64,000 nucleotides of DNA from Oscillospiraceae bacterium (GCA_022792945.1 JAAWBZ010000077.1:1-64000); one strand, 5' to 3'; counted from the first letter of the stretch, positions 8,138 to 16,706 are shown. The notes: generated by a model not told the origin, from the sequence alone. Translations and numbers: made by a program.

Positions 8138-9895
8138 ATGGAAAAACTTGTGGATCTGATCTCCAGCGCCGTTTCCCAGGCCTTCGCCGACGCCGGGTAC
8201 GACCCGTCCTTCGGCCGCGCGTCGGTGTCCAACCGGCCGGACCTGTGCCAGTTCCAGTGCAACGGAGCCATGCCCGCCGCCCGGCGGTACCGCAAGGCTC
8301 CCATGCAGATCGCCCAGGATGTGGCGGACATTTTGCAGCCCTGCCGGCTCTTTGAGAAGGTGGATGCGGCATCGCCTGGCTTTTTGAATCTGGATGTGGA
8401 CGACGGCGCCTTGGCCGGCTACCTCACCGAGATGCGCGGCGCCGAGCGTTTCGGCGTGCCCCTGGACCCGTCCCCCCGGACCATCGTCATCGACTACGGC
8501 GGCCCCAACGTCGCCAAGCCCCTCCATGTGGGGCACCTGCGCTCGGCCATCATCGGCGAGAGCGTCAAGCGCATCGACCGCTTCTTCGGCAACCGGGTCA
8601 TCGGCGACATCCACCTGGGCGACTGGGGCCTCCAGATGGGGCTCATCATCGCCGAGGTCCGCCGCCGCCAGCCGGACCTGCCCTACTTCGACGACGGCTT
8701 CACCGGGGAATATCCCGCCCAGCCGCCCTTCACCATCTCGGAGCTGGAGGAGATCTATCCCGCCGCCAGCCAGCGTGCCAAGGAGGACGCCGCCTTTGCC
8801 CAGGCTGCCCACGACGCCACCTATCAGCTCCAGCACGGCCATCGGGGCTGCCGGGCCATGTGGCGGCACATCATGGACGTCTCCGTGGCGGACCTGAAGC
8901 GGAACTACCACAGCCTCAACGTGGACTTCGACGTCTGGTACGGCGAGAGCGACGCCCAGCCCTTCATCCCCCCCATGCTCGAGCGGCTCCAGGCCCAGAG
9001 CCTGACCCGGGAGAGCGGCGGCGCGGTGGTGGTGGACGTGCAGGAGCCGGACGACACCAAGGAAATGCCCCCCTGCATCCTCATCAAATCCGACGGCGCG
9101 ACCCTTTACGCCACCACGGACCTGGCTACCCTGGTCCAGCGGGAACGGGACTTCCGCCCGGACAAGGTGCTCTATGTGGTGGACAAGCGGCAGAGCCTGC
9201 ACTTTGAGCAGGTGTTCCGCGCCGCCCGCAAAACCGGCATCGTCCGGCCGGAGACGGAATTACAGTTTTTGGGCTTCGGCACCATGAACGGCAAAGACGG
9301 AAAGCCCTTCAAAACCCGGGAAGGCGGCGTCATGCGCCTCGAGCGCCTCATCGCCGAGGTCACCGAGTTCGTCCGGCGCAAGACCGCCGAAAACCAGCTG
9401 GTGGACGCCGGAGAGACCGACGATACCGCGGGGCTCATCGCCCTGGCGGCGCTCAAATACGGCGACCTCTCCAACCTTGCCACCAAGGACTATGTGTTTG
9501 ACCTGGACCGCTTCTCAGCCTTTGAGGGCAACACAGGGCCGTATATTCTCTATACTATTGTGCGGATCAAGTCGATCCTGGCCAAATACGACGGCGACCT
9601 GGCCGCGGCGGCCATCACGCCGCCGGTCAACGCGCCGCAGCGGGAGCTGATGCTGGCGCTGACGCGGTTTGCCGACAGCCTGGCCCTGGCCTACCGGGAC
9701 AGCGCGCCCAACGTGCTGTGCGCCTATATCTACGAGCTGTCCGGCTGCGCCAACAAGTTCTACCACGAGACCCGGATCCTCACCGAGCCGGACGCATCCC
9801 GGAGGGCCGGCTTTGCGGCGCTGATCGACCTGACGCAGTCGGTGCTGGAGACCTGCATCGACCTGCTGGGCTTCTCGGCGCCGGACAAAATGTGA
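8138..9895 (+). CDS. argS: Arginyl-tRNA synthetase
   Basis: 585 aa class I aminoacyl-tRNA synthetase charging tRNA-Arg. An N-terminal additional domain covers about residues 1-105. The HIGH signature is present as KPLHVGHLRS within GPNVAKPLHVGH. The Rossmann core continues with YATTDLATL and the KMSKS-position loop FGTMNGKDGKPFKTREGG, as in ArgS enzymes lacking a canonical KMSKS. The anticodon-binding DALR domain is at the C-terminus. The promoter region carries an array of palindromes. RBS GAAAGGA is 10 bases from ATG. It is followed 36 bp later by a DUF2148 gene, probably co-transcribed. Confidence 0.97.
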   Translation: MEKLVDLISSAVSQAFADAGYDPSFGRASVSNRPDLCQFQCNGAMPAARRYRKAPMQIAQDVADILQPCRLFEKVDAASPGFLNLDVDDGALAGYLTEMRGAERFGVPLDPSPRTIVIDYGGPNVAKPLHVGHLRSAIIGESVKRIDRFFGNRVIGDIHLGDWGLQMGLIIAEVRRRQPDLPYFDDGFTGEYPAQPPFTISELEEIYPAASQRAKEDAAFAQAAHDATYQLQHGHRGCRAMWRHIMDVSVADLKRNYHSLNVDFDVWYGESDAQPFIPPMLERLQAQSLTRESGGAVVVDVQEPDDTKEMPPCILIKSDGATLYATTDLATLVQRERDFRPDKVLYVVDKRQSLHFEQVFRAARKTGIVRPETELQFLGFGTMNGKDGKPFKTREGGVMRLERLIAEVTEFVRRKTAENQLVDAGETDDTAGLIALAALKYGDLSNLATKDYVFDLDRFSAFEGNTGPYILYTIVRIKSILAKYDGDLAAAAITPPVNAPQRELMLALTRFADSLALAYRDSAPNVLCAYIYELSGCANKFYHETRILTEPDASRRAGFAALIDLTQSVLETCIDLLGFSAPDKM

Positions 9896-9931
9896 GCTTC
9901 GGCATTGCACCGATGAGAAGGAGGAATTTCC

Positions 9932-10474
9932 ATGCTGTACACGTCCAAATCAGCCGAGCAGGCCGCCATCCTCAGCGTGGCGCAGAAGATGTGCACCGCC
10001 ATCCGCACCGCCCCCAAGACCCAGGGCAAGGACTATATTGACTGCTGCATCGCCACCGGCAAGGAGATCGCCGCCCTGGCCCGCAAGATGGAGGAGATCG
10101 GCACCGAGTACGAAAAGGCGTTTATCCTCCGGGATGCCGGCAATCTCCGCGCCAGTCAAGCGGTGATCCTGGTGGGGGTGAAAAACGTCTATCACGGCCT
10201 GGATGCGGTGTGCCGCTACTGCGGCTTTGACGGCTGCCGCGCCTGCGGCGACCAGGGCGGCGAGTGCGTCTACGGCCCCATCGACCTGGGCATCGCCATC
10301 GGCTCCGCCGTGGCATTGGCCTCGGACCACCATATCGACAACCGCGTCATGTTCTCCGTCGGCCGGGCAGCGCTGGACCTGGGCTATCTCCCGGAGGGGT
10401 ACGGCTGCATCCTGGGCATTCCCCTGAGCATCAGCGGAAAATCCCCCTACTTTGACCGGAAAAAGTCCACCTGA
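9932..10474 (+). CDS. DUF2148 domain protein (cysteine-rich ferredoxin-like domain)
   Basis: 180 aa. Matches the DUF2148 family: an N-terminal alpha region with IRTAPKTQGKDYIDC, then a cysteine cluster (CRYCGFDGCRACG...GECVYGPIDLGIAIGSAV), and a C-terminal motif GCILGIPLSISGKSPYFDR. The cysteines suggest an Fe-S or Zn site, and the domain is common in anaerobes with unknown function. RBS AAGGAGG lies 7 bases before ATG. It is probably co-transcribed with argS and ends in a terminator. Confidence 0.9.
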   Translation: MLYTSKSAEQAAILSVAQKMCTAIRTAPKTQGKDYIDCCIATGKEIAALARKMEEIGTEYEKAFILRDAGNLRASQAVILVGVKNVYHGLDAVCRYCGFDGCRACGDQGGECVYGPIDLGIAIGSAVALASDHHIDNRVMFSVGRAALDLGYLPEGYGCILGIPLSISGKSPYFDRKKST

Positions 10475-10484
10475 GACAGTCGAA

Positions 10485-10517
10485 ACCGCCGCAGGCCCCT
10501 GCGGCGGTCTCGCTTTT
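10485..10517 (+). terminator. Terminator after DUF2148 gene
   Basis: ACCGCCGCAGG / CCTGCGGCGGT hairpin with CGCTTTTT tail, directly before the convergent DUF1934 stop. Confidence 0.75.
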
Positions 10518-10955
10518 TCACGAGGGCTGGCCCGGCTCGCGCACGGCGATCTCATAGGTGTTGCTGCCCACGGGGACATGCTCCACCTCCACGGCGTAGT
10601 CCACAAACAGCGTGCCGCCCCCCTCGTGGAGGCGTGCCACCACCTTCCGGGCGCTGACGCCCAGGAGCAGCGCGCCAAAGCCCATATCATAGAGCGACTC
10701 GGTCTTTTCCCCCTCCACAAAGGTCATGGTGGCGTTGGTAGCCCCCTCGCGCAACAGCTGCACGGTGCCCCCGTCCGTCACGCGGAAGGTGGTCACCACG
10801 CCCTCCATCCCCGTGACCTCGGTCTCGGTATAGCTCAGCAGCAGCGCGTCCCCCTCCCGGCGGAGCTGGCCGTCGGTGGTCAGCTCAATGGTCTGCGGCT
10901 CCTCGCCCTGGCTGCGCTGGGTGCCGCGGATGGAGATCAGCACATCTTTTGTCAT
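10518..10955 (-). CDS. DUF1934 (YwiB-like) calycin-fold protein
   Basis: 145 aa beta-rich cytoplasmic protein of the DUF1934/YwiB family. Typical features: an N-terminal strand MTKDVLISIRGTQ, a YTETEVTGMEGVVTTFRV stretch and a C-terminal VGSNTYEIAV. In Bacillus ywiB adjoins argS; here the argS unit converges on it from the other side. It lies 21 bp downstream of ddl on the same strand, so it is probably the second gene of a ddl-ywiB operon. Function unknown; a ligand-binding beta-barrel is predicted. Confidence 0.85.
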   Translation of the reverse strand: MTKDVLISIRGTQRSQGEEPQTIELTTDGQLRREGDALLLSYTETEVTGMEGVVTTFRVTDGGTVQLLREGATNATMTFVEGEKTESLYDMGFGALLLGVSARKVVARLHEGGGTLFVDYAVEVEHVPVGSNTYEIAVREPGQPS

Positions 10956-10976
10956 TCGGATGCTTCCCTTCTTAAA

Positions 10977-12041
10977 TTACGGTTCCATGGCCAGCTGGAT
11001 CAGCTGGTCGATGAGATCGCCATAGGCGATGCCCACCGACTCAAACAGCTTGGGATACATGGAAATGGAGGTGAAGCCGGGGATGGTGTTGATCTCGTTG
11101 AACACCACCTGCTCGTCGTCCCGGGTGACGAAGAAGTCCACCCGGGAGAGCCCCCGGCAGCCCATGGCCTCAAAGACGCGCACCGCCATCTCCCGCACCC
11201 GCTCCGCCGCCTGGTCGGAGATGCGCGCGGGAATATAGAGGGTGGCGCAGTCGCTGACGTACTTGGCGTCGTAGTCGTAGAAGTCCGCCCCAGCGTCGAT
11301 CTCGCCGCAGGCCGAGGCCGCGGGGGTCTCGTTGCCAAGGATGGCCACCTCCACCTCCCGGCCGTCGATGAACTCCTCCACCAGGACCTTTTTATCGAAT
11401 TTTGCCGCGTTCTCCAACGCCGCCAGCAGCTCCTCCCGGCTTCTGGCCTTGCCCACGCCCACCGAGGAGCCGGTGCCGGCGGGCTTGACGAACACCGGGT
11501 AGGCGAACTGCGCCTCCACCGCGTCCAGCACGGCCTCGGACCCGCGGGAGAGCTCCCGGGCGGTCACCAGGCGCCACGCGGCCTGGGGGATGCCGGCGCG
11601 GTCGGCCACCAGCTTGGTCAGGGTCTTATCCATGGCCGCGGCTGAGGCCGCCACCAGCGGCCCCACACAGGGCAGCCCCGCCAGCTGCAAGAGACCCTGG
11701 ACGGAGCCGTCCTCGCCGTTCTCGCCGTGGAGCACCGGGAACACCACGTCGATGCGCTCGCGCACCACGCAGTCGCCCTCGAAGGTCAAAAGGCCCTGCC
11801 CGCGCACCGGGGAGATGGCCGCGCGGCGGTTGTCCGGGCAGTCCAGCCAGGTGCCCGCGGGCAGCATCCCATAGTCGCTGCCGCCGAAGAGCACCCAGTC
11901 GCCGCTCCTGGTAATGCCCACGGGGAAGATGTTGTACCGCTCACGGTCCATGTGCCGCAGCACCGACTCCGCGGACCGCAGGGAAATCTCATGCTCCGGC
12001 GAGACGCCGCCGAAGAGCACGCATACGCTCAGCTTTTTCAA
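10977..12041 (-). CDS. ddl: D-alanine--D-alanine ligase
   Basis: 354 aa ATP-grasp enzyme joining two D-alanines for peptidoglycan. Landmarks: LFGGVSPEHEISLRSAE at the N-terminus, HGENGEDGSVQGLLQL, the MDK site (AAAMDKTLTK), FVKPAGTGSSVGVGKA, and a C-terminal SRVDFFVT...FNEINTIPGFTSISMYPKL. The start was placed at TTG (LKKLSVCV) with GAGG 9 bases upstream. The ATG just upstream is out of frame, and the 555-aa ORF extends into the opposite-strand gene. The active-site region is the ordinary D-Ala type as far as I can see; D-Lac specificity was not evident. Confidence 0.93.
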   Translation of the reverse strand: MKKLSVCVLFGGVSPEHEISLRSAESVLRHMDRERYNIFPVGITRSGDWVLFGGSDYGMLPAGTWLDCPDNRRAAISPVRGQGLLTFEGDCVVRERIDVVFPVLHGENGEDGSVQGLLQLAGLPCVGPLVAASAAAMDKTLTKLVADRAGIPQAAWRLVTARELSRGSEAVLDAVEAQFAYPVFVKPAGTGSSVGVGKARSREELLAALENAAKFDKKVLVEEFIDGREVEVAILGNETPAASACGEIDAGADFYDYDAKYVSDCATLYIPARISDQAAERVREMAVRVFEAMGCRGLSRVDFFVTRDDEQVVFNEINTIPGFTSISMYPKLFESVGIAYGDLIDQLIQLAMEP

Positions 12042-12117
12042 AGCAAAATCCTCATTTCCAAATGGTTTTCCGCCATAGTCCGCCGCCGCGCGCGGTGCGC
12101 GCAGAACAGCTTTGTAT

Positions 12118-12146
12118 ATAATATTCCAAATGAGACAGAATGACAA
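12118..12146 (-). promoter_or_regulatory. Promoter of ddl
   Basis: Minus strand TTGTCA, 17 bp, TATTAT. The transcript start would be about 70 nt upstream of the TTG start codon. Confidence 0.65.
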
Positions 12147-12179
12147 GTATATTTTTAACAAATCCAGTGTATTTTTCAG

Positions 12180-12208
12180 TGGAAATTCCGCGCAAGGACG
12201 TATATAAT
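12180..12208 (+). promoter_or_regulatory. Candidate promoter of the unknown 139-aa gene
   Basis: Perfect TATAAT at 12203-12208 with a poor -35 (TGGAAA) at 17-bp spacing; the gene starts 26 bp later. The weak -35 suggests activation or low expression. Confidence 0.4.
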
Positions 12209-12233
12209 GAAACTGTGGAAGGAGGGCCTTGCC

Positions 12234-12653
12234 ATGAAACTGGAATTGACCACCAAGGAGTTCCGCCGGCTGCTGGATCTCGTCTATATCGGCAACTGGA
12301 TTCTCAACTCCACCCGCGGCGACGACCGCTTCGCGGACTATGACCATGTGGAGAGCAAGCTGTTCGGCCTGTGCCGCACCATGGGCATGACCGACCTGGT
12401 GGAGCGCTGGGAGGGCGAGGACATCCCTTCCCGGGCCTTCGCCGACGGCGGCATCCATGAGGCCATCATGGACTATGAGGACACCGTGTTTTTTGAGATC
12501 CTGGCGGAGGAGCTGGCCCGGCGGGATATGGGCTATGCCGAGGTCTCCTCCTCCAACTACGACGAGCTGGTCTCCCGCATGGACGACTATATCGCCGAGT
12601 TCGAGGCCCACGGCACCGACAATATCCTCATCGACTCCGATCACGAGACATAA
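12234..12653 (+). CDS. Conserved hypothetical acidic protein, function unknown
   Basis: 139 aa after moving the start to MKLELTTKEFRRLL, preceded by AAGGAGGG at 7 bases; the ORF track begins nine codons earlier inside the promoter/RBS. Strongly acidic with no cysteine cluster, signal peptide or membrane segment. The N-terminal half is helical (LLDLVYIGNWILN); the C-terminal part has EVSSSNYDELVSRMDDYIAEFEAHG. I recall similar short proteins in other anaerobes but no assigned function. It is divergent from ddl and ends in its own terminator, so it is monocistronic. Confidence 0.7.
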   Translation: MKLELTTKEFRRLLDLVYIGNWILNSTRGDDRFADYDHVESKLFGLCRTMGMTDLVERWEGEDIPSRAFADGGIHEAIMDYEDTVFFEILAEELARRDMGYAEVSSSNYDELVSRMDDYIAEFEAHGTDNILIDSDHET

Positions 12654-12684
12654 TCGCGGACAGAACTCCCCTCTGTCTGCGCCA

Positions 12685-12715
12685 GCCTGTCCAACATTCC
12701 TTGGACAGGCTCTTT
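12685..12715 (+). terminator. Terminator after the 139-aa gene
   Basis: GCCTGTCCAA CATTCC TTGGACAGGC followed by TCTTT. It lies directly before the response-regulator RBS. Confidence 0.7.
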
Positions 12716-12736
12716 GCCATGAGAAAGGAAGGTCCT

Positions 12737-13408
12737 ATGGCGCATATTCTGGTGGTAGACGACGACATTTATATTGGAAACCTGCTGGAGGAGGCCCTGA
12801 CCCAGGCGGGCTACGGCGTCGCCCGGGCCTACTCCGGCACCGAGGCCCTGCTGGCCCTGGAGCGGTCGCGGCCGGACCTCATTCTGCTGGACCTGACGCT
12901 GCCGGGGCTCTCCGGCGAGGAGGTCCTGCCCCGGCTCTCGGGCATCCCGGTGATCGTGGTCAGCGCCCGGGCCGACGCTGAGAGCAAGGCGCTGCTGCTG
13001 CTGGGCGGCGCAGCGGACTATGTGTCCAAGCCCTTCCATTTGCGGGAGCTGCTGGCCCGGATCTCTGTCCGCCTGCGGGACGCGCCGCGGCAGAGCGAGC
13101 TGGCGTTTGCGGACCTGACCCTGAACCCGGCGGCCCATGCCGTCTCCGCCGCCGGGCGGGAGGTGCGCCTGACGCCCACGGAGTACGCCATTTTGAAGCT
13201 TCTGCTCCAAAACCCCGCCCAGGTGGTGACCAAGTCCGCCCTGCTGGACCGCATCGCCATGGACACTCCAGACTGCACCGAAAGCTCCCTCAAGACCCAC
13301 ATGAGCAACCTCCGCAAAAAGCTCCGCGCCGCCGGCGGCAGGGAGTACATCGAGTCGGTGTGGGGCATCGGCTTTAAAATGCTGGGGGAAATCTCCACGA
13401 AATCTTGA
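12737..13408 (+). CDS. OmpR/PhoB-family response regulator
   Basis: 223 aa. Receiver domain residues 1-115: acidic pocket VVDDD, phospho-acceptor Asp in LILLDLTLPGLSG, and the conserved Lys in YVSKPF. The winged-helix effector domain (residues 125-220) has RLTPTEYAILKLLLQNPAQVV and SSLKTHMSNLRKKL. The start was set at MAHILVVDDD (RBS AAGGAAGG), not the upstream Met inside the terminator. It heads a unit with ABC ATPase, permease and histidine kinase, a layout typical of Firmicute antibiotic-peptide sensing and detoxification modules. The inducing signal is unknown. Confidence 0.93.
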   Translation: MAHILVVDDDIYIGNLLEEALTQAGYGVARAYSGTEALLALERSRPDLILLDLTLPGLSGEEVLPRLSGIPVIVVSARADAESKALLLLGGAADYVSKPFHLRELLARISVRLRDAPRQSELAFADLTLNPAAHAVSAAGREVRLTPTEYAILKLLLQNPAQVVTKSALLDRIAMDTPDCTESSLKTHMSNLRKKLRAAGGREYIESVWGIGFKMLGEISTKS

Positions 13409-13479
13409 CGGTTTTCTTCACCGCTTTCTTGACCCTTTTCCAATAGGATGAAGCCATTAAACGCGAAGGAGGCTTCCTT

Positions 13480-14394
13480 ATGGAGTATGTACTCACAGCC
13501 CAGGGTCTATGCAAGCACTACGGTCCCTGCAAGGCCCTGGACGGACTGGACCTGCACGTGCCCAAGGGGTCCATCTACGGCCTGGTGGGCAGGAACGGCG
13601 CGGGCAAGACCACCCTCATCCGGCTCATCTGCGGCCTGCAGCTGCCCACGGCCGGCAGCTTCACCCTCTACGGAGAGACCGGCACCGGCCGCGGCCTGAC
13701 CCGGACGCGCCGGCGCATGGGCGCGGTGGTGGAGACGCCGTCCATCTATCTCGACATGACCGCCGCGGACAACCTCAGGACCCAGTACCGGGTTTTGGGC
13801 CTGCCCTCCGACGAGAGCATCCCGGAGCTGCTGGCCCTGGTGGGGCTGGCGGACATGGGGAAGAAGCGGGCGCGGCATTTTTCCCTGGGCATGAAGCAGC
13901 GGCTGGGCATCGCCGTGGCGCTGGCGGGGAATCCCGACTTTCTGGTGCTGGACGAGCCGGTCAACGGCCTGGATCCCCAGGGCATTGTGGAGATCCGCGA
14001 GCTGATCCTGCGGCTCAACCGGGAGCGGCAGATCACGGTGCTCATCTCCAGCCACATCCTTGATGAGCTGGGCCGCCTGGCCACCCACTACGGCTTCATC
14101 GACGCCGGGCGGATGGTGAAGGAGCTCAGCGCCGCCGACCTGGAGGACGCCTGCCGCAAGCGGGTGCGCCTGGAGGTCACCTCCACCGGGGTCCTCGCCA
14201 GAGTGCTGGACAAAATGGGCGTATCGTATCAGATCTGGTCGGACACCCTGGCCGATGTCTTTTCCAAGGTCAGGCTGACGGAGCTGACCCTGATGCTGGC
14301 GGAGGAGGGCTGCGACCTGCTCTCGGCCCGGGAGCAGGACGAGAGCCTGGAGAGCTTCTTCCTCTCCCTGATCGGAGGTGGCCGGAATGCGTAA
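13480..14394 (+). CDS. ABC transporter ATP-binding protein (BcrA/lantibiotic-immunity type)
   Basis: 304 aa. Walker A GRNGAGKTTL, Q-loop region VVETPSIYLDMT, signature SLGMKQRLGIA, Walker B FLVLDEPVNGLDP, and H-loop SSHIL. The C-terminal extension after residue 220 is typical of DUF4162-like tails in the BcrA group. It pairs with the following permease, which starts inside its last 8 bases. The family exports or flips peptide antibiotics or cell-wall-active compounds; the substrate is not identifiable. RBS GAAGGAGG precedes ATG. Confidence 0.93.
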   Translation: MEYVLTAQGLCKHYGPCKALDGLDLHVPKGSIYGLVGRNGAGKTTLIRLICGLQLPTAGSFTLYGETGTGRGLTRTRRRMGAVVETPSIYLDMTAADNLRTQYRVLGLPSDESIPELLALVGLADMGKKRARHFSLGMKQRLGIAVALAGNPDFLVLDEPVNGLDPQGIVEIRELILRLNRERQITVLISSHILDELGRLATHYGFIDAGRMVKELSAADLEDACRKRVRLEVTSTGVLARVLDKMGVSYQIWSDTLADVFSKVRLTELTLMLAEEGCDLLSAREQDESLESFFLSLIGGGRNA

Positions 14395-15226
14395 CGTACT
14401 GTCGGCAAACCTCCTGCGGCTGCGGAAAAGCCGCCTGTTTTGGGGGACCCTGGCCGCGACGCTGGCGTTCAGCGTGTATTATATGTTCTCCCGAATTCTG
14501 GAGACCAGACAGTGGTCGGGAGAGGGCATCCCGGAGTTGTCCATGATGGACATGGCCTATTGGCAGCTGGTCCCGTTTCTCAGCATCTTTTTCGCCGTGC
14601 CGCTCTCGCTGTACCTGGGTACCGACTACAGCGACGGCACCATCCGCAACCGCCTGGTCGTGGGGAGCCGCCGCGGGGCCATCTACTTTGCCAATCTGCT
14701 GACCTCCGTGCTGGTGTGCTTCGCCGTCACTGCCGTCCATTTTCTGGGTGGGCTGACGGGGCTTCTGGAGCTGGTGCCGTGGCAGTACGGCTGGCAGCAG
14801 GTGGCGCTGTCGCTCCTGGTATCCTTTGGCATCGCCGCAGCCCTGGCGGCAATCCTCAGCTGCGTCGGGACGCTCTGCACCCGCAAGTCCGCCGGCGCGG
14901 TGGCGGCGCTGCTGTTGGTGCTGGCGCTGCTGATGCTGGGTTCCTACCTCTACAACGCCCTGCTGGAGCCGGAAATGGCCAGCGAAATGGTTTTCACCGC
15001 CAATGGCATCGAAGCCAGTGCGCCGCACCCCAACCCCTACTACATCGGCGGCGCGCTGCGCACGGTGTACCAGGTGCTCCTGCGTGTTCTCCCCACCGGC
15101 CAGGCCATTCTGGTTGCCAACGGCGAGGCGGCGCAGCCCTGGCTGCTGCTGGCGGCCTCCCTGGGCCTGTCCGCTGTGGTCAGCGCGGCAGGCGCGGCGC
15201 TGTTCCGGCGGAAGGACCTGAAATGA
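14387..15226 (+). CDS. ABC transporter permease (ABC-2 type)
   Basis: 279 aa with about six membrane segments. One starts near residue 17, several lie between 60 and 190, and the last is near 245-270. The protein ends in RRKDLK. The family is ABC-2 permease, partner of the upstream ATPase. The start is the ATG (MRNVLSANLLRLRKSR) with GGAGG 8 bases upstream; the GTG used by the ORF track sits in the RBS region. Its start overlaps the ATPase stop by 8 bases. Its two ends are echoed in the 110 bp that follow, suggesting a collapsed duplicate. Confidence 0.88.
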   Translation: MRNVLSANLLRLRKSRLFWGTLAATLAFSVYYMFSRILETRQWSGEGIPELSMMDMAYWQLVPFLSIFFAVPLSLYLGTDYSDGTIRNRLVVGSRRGAIYFANLLTSVLVCFAVTAVHFLGGLTGLLELVPWQYGWQQVALSLLVSFGIAAALAAILSCVGTLCTRKSAGAVAALLLVLALLMLGSYLYNALLEPEMASEMVFTANGIEASAPHPNPYYIGGALRTVYQVLLRVLPTGQAILVANGEAAQPWLLLAASLGLSAVVSAAGAALFRRKDLK

Positions 15227-15336
15227 GGTGGCATCTGCCGCCTGCCGGCCCCCCGCGGCTGCGCAAAAGCCGCCTGCGCCGCCCCACCGCCGCTGACGGT
15301 GCGCCCGGCGGTGGCGCCGCACGCGGAAAGACTTGA
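15223..15336 (+). pseudogene. Probable remnant of a second ABC permease gene
   Basis: A 37-codon frame opens with ATG overlapping the permease stop (ATGA) and reads MRWHLPPAGPPRLRKSRLRRP. It shares the LRKSRL start of the permease; CGGCTGCGCAAAAGCCGCCTG differs from CGGCTGCGGAAAAGCCGCCTG by one base. The segment ends GGCGCCGCACGCGGAAAGACTTGAAAG, recalling the permease end GGCGCGGCG...CGGAAGGACCTGAAATGA. Both ends of a permease gene thus appear fused with the middle lost. Alternatively it is a spacer with chance similarity. Confidence 0.4.
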
Positions 15337-15355
15337 AAGAACGAGGTGATCTTCC

Positions 15356-16240
15356 ATGCTCCCCTGGGCTCTGGCGGTTCTGGCGGCACTGCTGGCCGCG
15401 GCGCTGGCGGTACGGCTGTACCTTCTGCACCGGGACCTGGACGCGCTGGGGCAGCAGCTGGCCCGGCGGCTGACGGAGGACACCAACAACCTCCTCTTCC
15501 TCCCCACCCGCGACCGCCATGTCCGGCGGCTGGCCGCGCAGCTGGGCCGGCAGCTCCAGGTCCTGCGGCAGGCGCGGCTGCGCTACGAAAACGGCGACCG
15601 CGCGCTGAAGGAGGCCGTGGCCAACGTCTCCCACGACCTGCGGACGCCCCTCACCGCCATCTGCGGCTACCTGGAGCTGCTGGAGCAGGAGAAACCCTCC
15701 CCCGCCGCGGCACGCTACCTCCGCTTCATCGGCGAACGGACCCGGGCGATGCGGGAGCTGACGGAAGCGCTGCTGCGCTACTCCCTGACCCTCTCGGCGG
15801 AGGAGCCGCTGCACCCGGAGGCGGTCGATCTCAACGCGGCGCTGGAGCAAAGCGTCGCCGCCCTCTACGGCGCTCTGCGGGAGCGGCAGATCACGCCCGA
15901 GGTGCGCCTGCCGGAGGCCCGGGTAGTCCGGCAGCTGGACCGGGCGGCCCTGGAGCGGGTGCTGGAGAACCTGCTGGGCAACGCGGTGAAATACAGCGCC
16001 GGTGACCTGGAGATCGTCCTGACGGAGGCGGGGGCCATGATGTTCTCCAACACCGCGCCGGGGCTGGACGAGGTGCAGGTGGGCAAGCTCTTCGACCGTT
16101 TTTTCACCGTCGAGACCGGCCGGCACGGGACCGGCCTGGGCCTCTCCATCGCCAAAGCCCTGGCCGAGCGCATGGGCGGCGTCATCGGCGCGCGGTATGA
16201 AAACGGCCGGCTGCGGATCGACCTTTCGTTCCCAGCCTGA
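15356..16240 (+). CDS. Sensor histidine kinase of the ABC-linked two-component system
   Basis: 294 aa. One N-terminal membrane helix (residues 3-24), a short linker, a DHp domain with H-box NVSHDLRTPLTAICGYLELL, and a catalytic domain with N-box LENLLGNAVKYS and G-box GTGLGLSIAKALAERMGG. There is almost no extracellular loop. It therefore belongs to the intramembrane-sensing-like kinases that often take their signal from the partner ABC transporter. It is the last gene of the unit, with RBS GAGGTGATCTTCC before ATG. It should phosphorylate the upstream response regulator. Confidence 0.92.
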   Translation: MLPWALAVLAALLAAALAVRLYLLHRDLDALGQQLARRLTEDTNNLLFLPTRDRHVRRLAAQLGRQLQVLRQARLRYENGDRALKEAVANVSHDLRTPLTAICGYLELLEQEKPSPAAARYLRFIGERTRAMRELTEALLRYSLTLSAEEPLHPEAVDLNAALEQSVAALYGALRERQITPEVRLPEARVVRQLDRAALERVLENLLGNAVKYSAGDLEIVLTEAGAMMFSNTAPGLDEVQVGKLFDRFFTVETGRHGTGLGLSIAKALAERMGGVIGARYENGRLRIDLSFPA

Positions 16241-16321
16241 AAATTTTGTCCGCTTGTGGAAAATGAAGCCGGGGCTTGGCTGAGGTCGGGAAAAATAGGT
16301 GAAATTTCTGTGATTTAACGA

Positions 16322-16349
16322 TTGCATTTTTCAAATTTCATGGTAGAAT
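16322..16349 (+). promoter_or_regulatory. Ferredoxin promoter
   Basis: TTGCAT, 16 bp, TAGAAT, 35 bp before the ferredoxin ATG. Confidence 0.65.
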
Positions 16350-16383
16350 GAGAGCGTAGTAAGAAATATGGAGGTGTACATAC

Positions 16384-16554
16384 ATGGCATATGTAATCAC
16401 TGACGCTTGCGTAAGCTGCGGCTCCTGCGTATCCGAGTGCCCCATGGAGCTGATCTCCGAGGGTGACGGCAAGTACGTCATCAACGCCGACGAGTGCGTC
16501 GAGTGCGGCAGCTGCGCGGCGGTCTGCCCCAACGAAGCAATTGTCGAGGGCTGA
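16384..16554 (+). CDS. 2[4Fe-4S] clostridial-type ferredoxin
   Basis: 56 aa, too short for the ORF track. It has two classical cluster motifs, CVSCGSCVSECP and CVECGSCAAVCP, at residues 9-20 and 38-49. This is a small soluble electron carrier for anaerobic redox enzymes such as hydrogenases and oxidoreductases. RBS GGAGGTGTACATAC precedes ATG. It has its own promoter and a terminator, so it is a highly expressed monocistronic unit typical of clostridial ferredoxins. Confidence 0.96.
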   Translation: MAYVITDACVSCGSCVSECPMELISEGDGKYVINADECVECGSCAAVCPNEAIVEG

Positions 16555-16656
16555 GCACCGGCAGGATCAGGATGGTGGAACGGTGACGCTGGCAAGTGTA
16601 TATCGTGCGCTGCGCTCTGCCCTGCCGGAGCCACTGCCAAAGCATAACTGTGTATG

Positions 16657-16692
16657 CAGGGAGCCTGTGCACCGCACAGGCTCCCTGTCTTT
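16657..16692 (+). terminator. Ferredoxin terminator
   Basis: CAGGGAGCCTGTGC / GCACAGGCTCCCTG with TCTTTT. It lies 100 bp after the ferredoxin stop and just before the methyltransferase RBS. Confidence 0.8.
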
Positions 16693-16706
16693 TGGGGAGA
16701 AAGCAC

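Noticed and set aside
14270-16327. 685-aa minus-strand ORF
   Set aside because: Antisense to permease and histidine kinase, rich in Gln/Arg/Gly, no motif.
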